In this document: piece by piece, positions 5,494 to 5,994 of the stretch | Position numbering within the stretch: position 1 is the first letter of the stretch | How the letters are laid out: every line of letters starts with the position of its first letter | Source: Alphaproteobacteria bacterium | GTDB lineage: Bacteria; Pseudomonadota; Gammaproteobacteria; JAGOUN01 | Reading direction: 5' to 3' | DNA: 5,994 nucleotides | Assembly: GCA_021151585.1 (NCBI GenBank) | Contig: JAGKWX010000043.1 | Location: 1 to 5,994 of the forward strand | Translations under genes and position numbers: made by a program | The notes under the pieces: model-generated | Told to the model about the DNA's origin: nothing | Databases searched by the model: none | What the model saw: the letters and a program-made list of their open reading frames with translations, nothing else

Positions 5494-5994
5494 ATGACTA
5501 GCACTTGGAGCCAGATTAGTTTGCAAGAGATTATTTTTTACATGCCCGGAAATGTTTATTGGACTGATAATCACGGAGTATATCTGGGATGTAATGAGAA
5601 TGTGGCCAAGATCCTAAAACTCAATTCCGCTGAAGAAATCGTTGGGAAAACAATCAATGAATTGCTTCTTGATCAAAGAATTGCGTCCAAAGTTTCTGAA
5701 ATAGATGCGGAAGTTATTAAACATGACAAGGAAATCGTCTCTGAACAACATGCGTTTGATGAAAATGGTAAGTCGGCAGTGTATTTTACGAGAAAACTCC
5801 CGTTGCACGATAAAAAAGGCGAGGTAATTGGCGTTCTTGGCGTATCACTCGATATTACTAAACGCAAGCTTGCTGAGCAAGAAGCGCTTCTTGCGAAGGA
5901 AGAAGCCGAAGCAGCGAATCGCGCCAAAACGGAATTTCTTGCGAATATGAGCCATGATATTAAAACCCCCCTGACCGGCATTATCGGGGCTGCT
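5494..5994 (+). CDS. PAS-domain sensor histidine kinase (5' part, cut by window edge)
   Basis: First 167 residues of a sensor kinase whose frame is open to the window end. Residues ~12-115 form one PAS domain beginning MPGNVYWTDNHGVYLGCNEN, where a ligand or cofactor would bind; no transmembrane segment precedes it, so sensing is probably cytoplasmic. GVLGVSLDITKRK closes the PAS region and leads into a charged helix rich in Ala, Glu and Lys, expected to be a coiled coil. The dimerisation/phosphoacceptor segment TEFLANMSHDIKTPLTGI follows, with His154 the predicted autophosphorylation site. The ATPase domain and any receiver/Hpt modules lie beyond the edge. Two consecutive ATGs occur (5491, 5494); AGGG 6 nt before the second favours it. 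The gene is divergent from the cyclodipeptide-synthase-like gene. The same class of kinase is the likely source of the debris at 2042-2268. Its signal and partner cannot be read here. Confidence 0.9.
   Translation, partial: MTSTWSQISLQEIIFYMPGNVYWTDNHGVYLGCNENVAKILKLNSAEEIVGKTINELLLDQRIASKVSEIDAEVIKHDKEIVSEQHAFDENGKSAVYFTRKLPLHDKKGEVIGVLGVSLDITKRKLAEQEALLAKEEAEAANRAKTEFLANMSHDIKTPLTGIIGAA

Noticed and set aside
5673..5981. Minus-strand 102-codon open frame opposite the kinase
   Set aside because: It is a Ser/Ala-rich mirror of the PAS and H-box coding sequence, whose plus-strand reading is clearly conserved.
1..5994. CRISPR array, tRNA or rRNA genes, insertion-sequence ends
   Set aside because: No regularly spaced repeats, cloverleaf-like segments, transposase frames or terminal inverted repeats with target duplications were seen.

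Overview
The window looks like chromosomal DNA from a gammaproteobacterium, most plausibly a host-associated member of the Legionellales/Coxiellaceae. The grounds are the Calvin-cycle-subtype class II aldolase, the N-terminal sensor of the kinase at the right edge (PGNVYW...YLGCN followed by an SHDIKTPL H-box), and multi-membrane orphan proteins beside a possible host-directed protein. This placement is inference from protein style; no marker gene is present.

Layout, left to right: (1) 95-736 (+), a phage-type HTH/S24 repressor whose own promoter carries a perfect 16-bp palindrome. (2) 901-1968 (+), a complete class II fructose-bisphosphate aldolase with all expected active-site residues; its promoter region carries a 15/16-matching direct repeat with a 42-bp period. 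(3) 1969-2363, no intact gene. It holds the decayed tail of a hybrid histidine kinase (receiver then Hpt), in two frames and with both phosphoacceptor sites lost. (4) 2364-3896 (+), an eight-helix membrane protein of unknown function, followed by hairpins between convergent genes. (5) 3997-5268 (-), a 423-residue protein whose first ~280 residues show the ordered sequence pattern of tRNA-dependent cyclodipeptide synthases, followed by a long low-complexity basic/acidic tail. (6) A 225-bp divergent intergenic region with promoter candidates for both sides and a GC-rich palindrome. (7) 5494 to the right edge (+), the first 167 residues of a PAS sensor histidine kinase.

The genes do not form one operon. 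The aldolase is a housekeeping glycolysis/gluconeogenesis gene with its own promoter. The kinase at the right edge and the kinase debris at 2042-2268 belong to the same kind of signalling protein, which suggests paralogue gain and loss in this stretch. The most unusual item is the cyclodipeptide-synthase-like gene: it lacks nearby tailoring enzymes, carries a long tail, and keeps only part of the family's active-site pattern.
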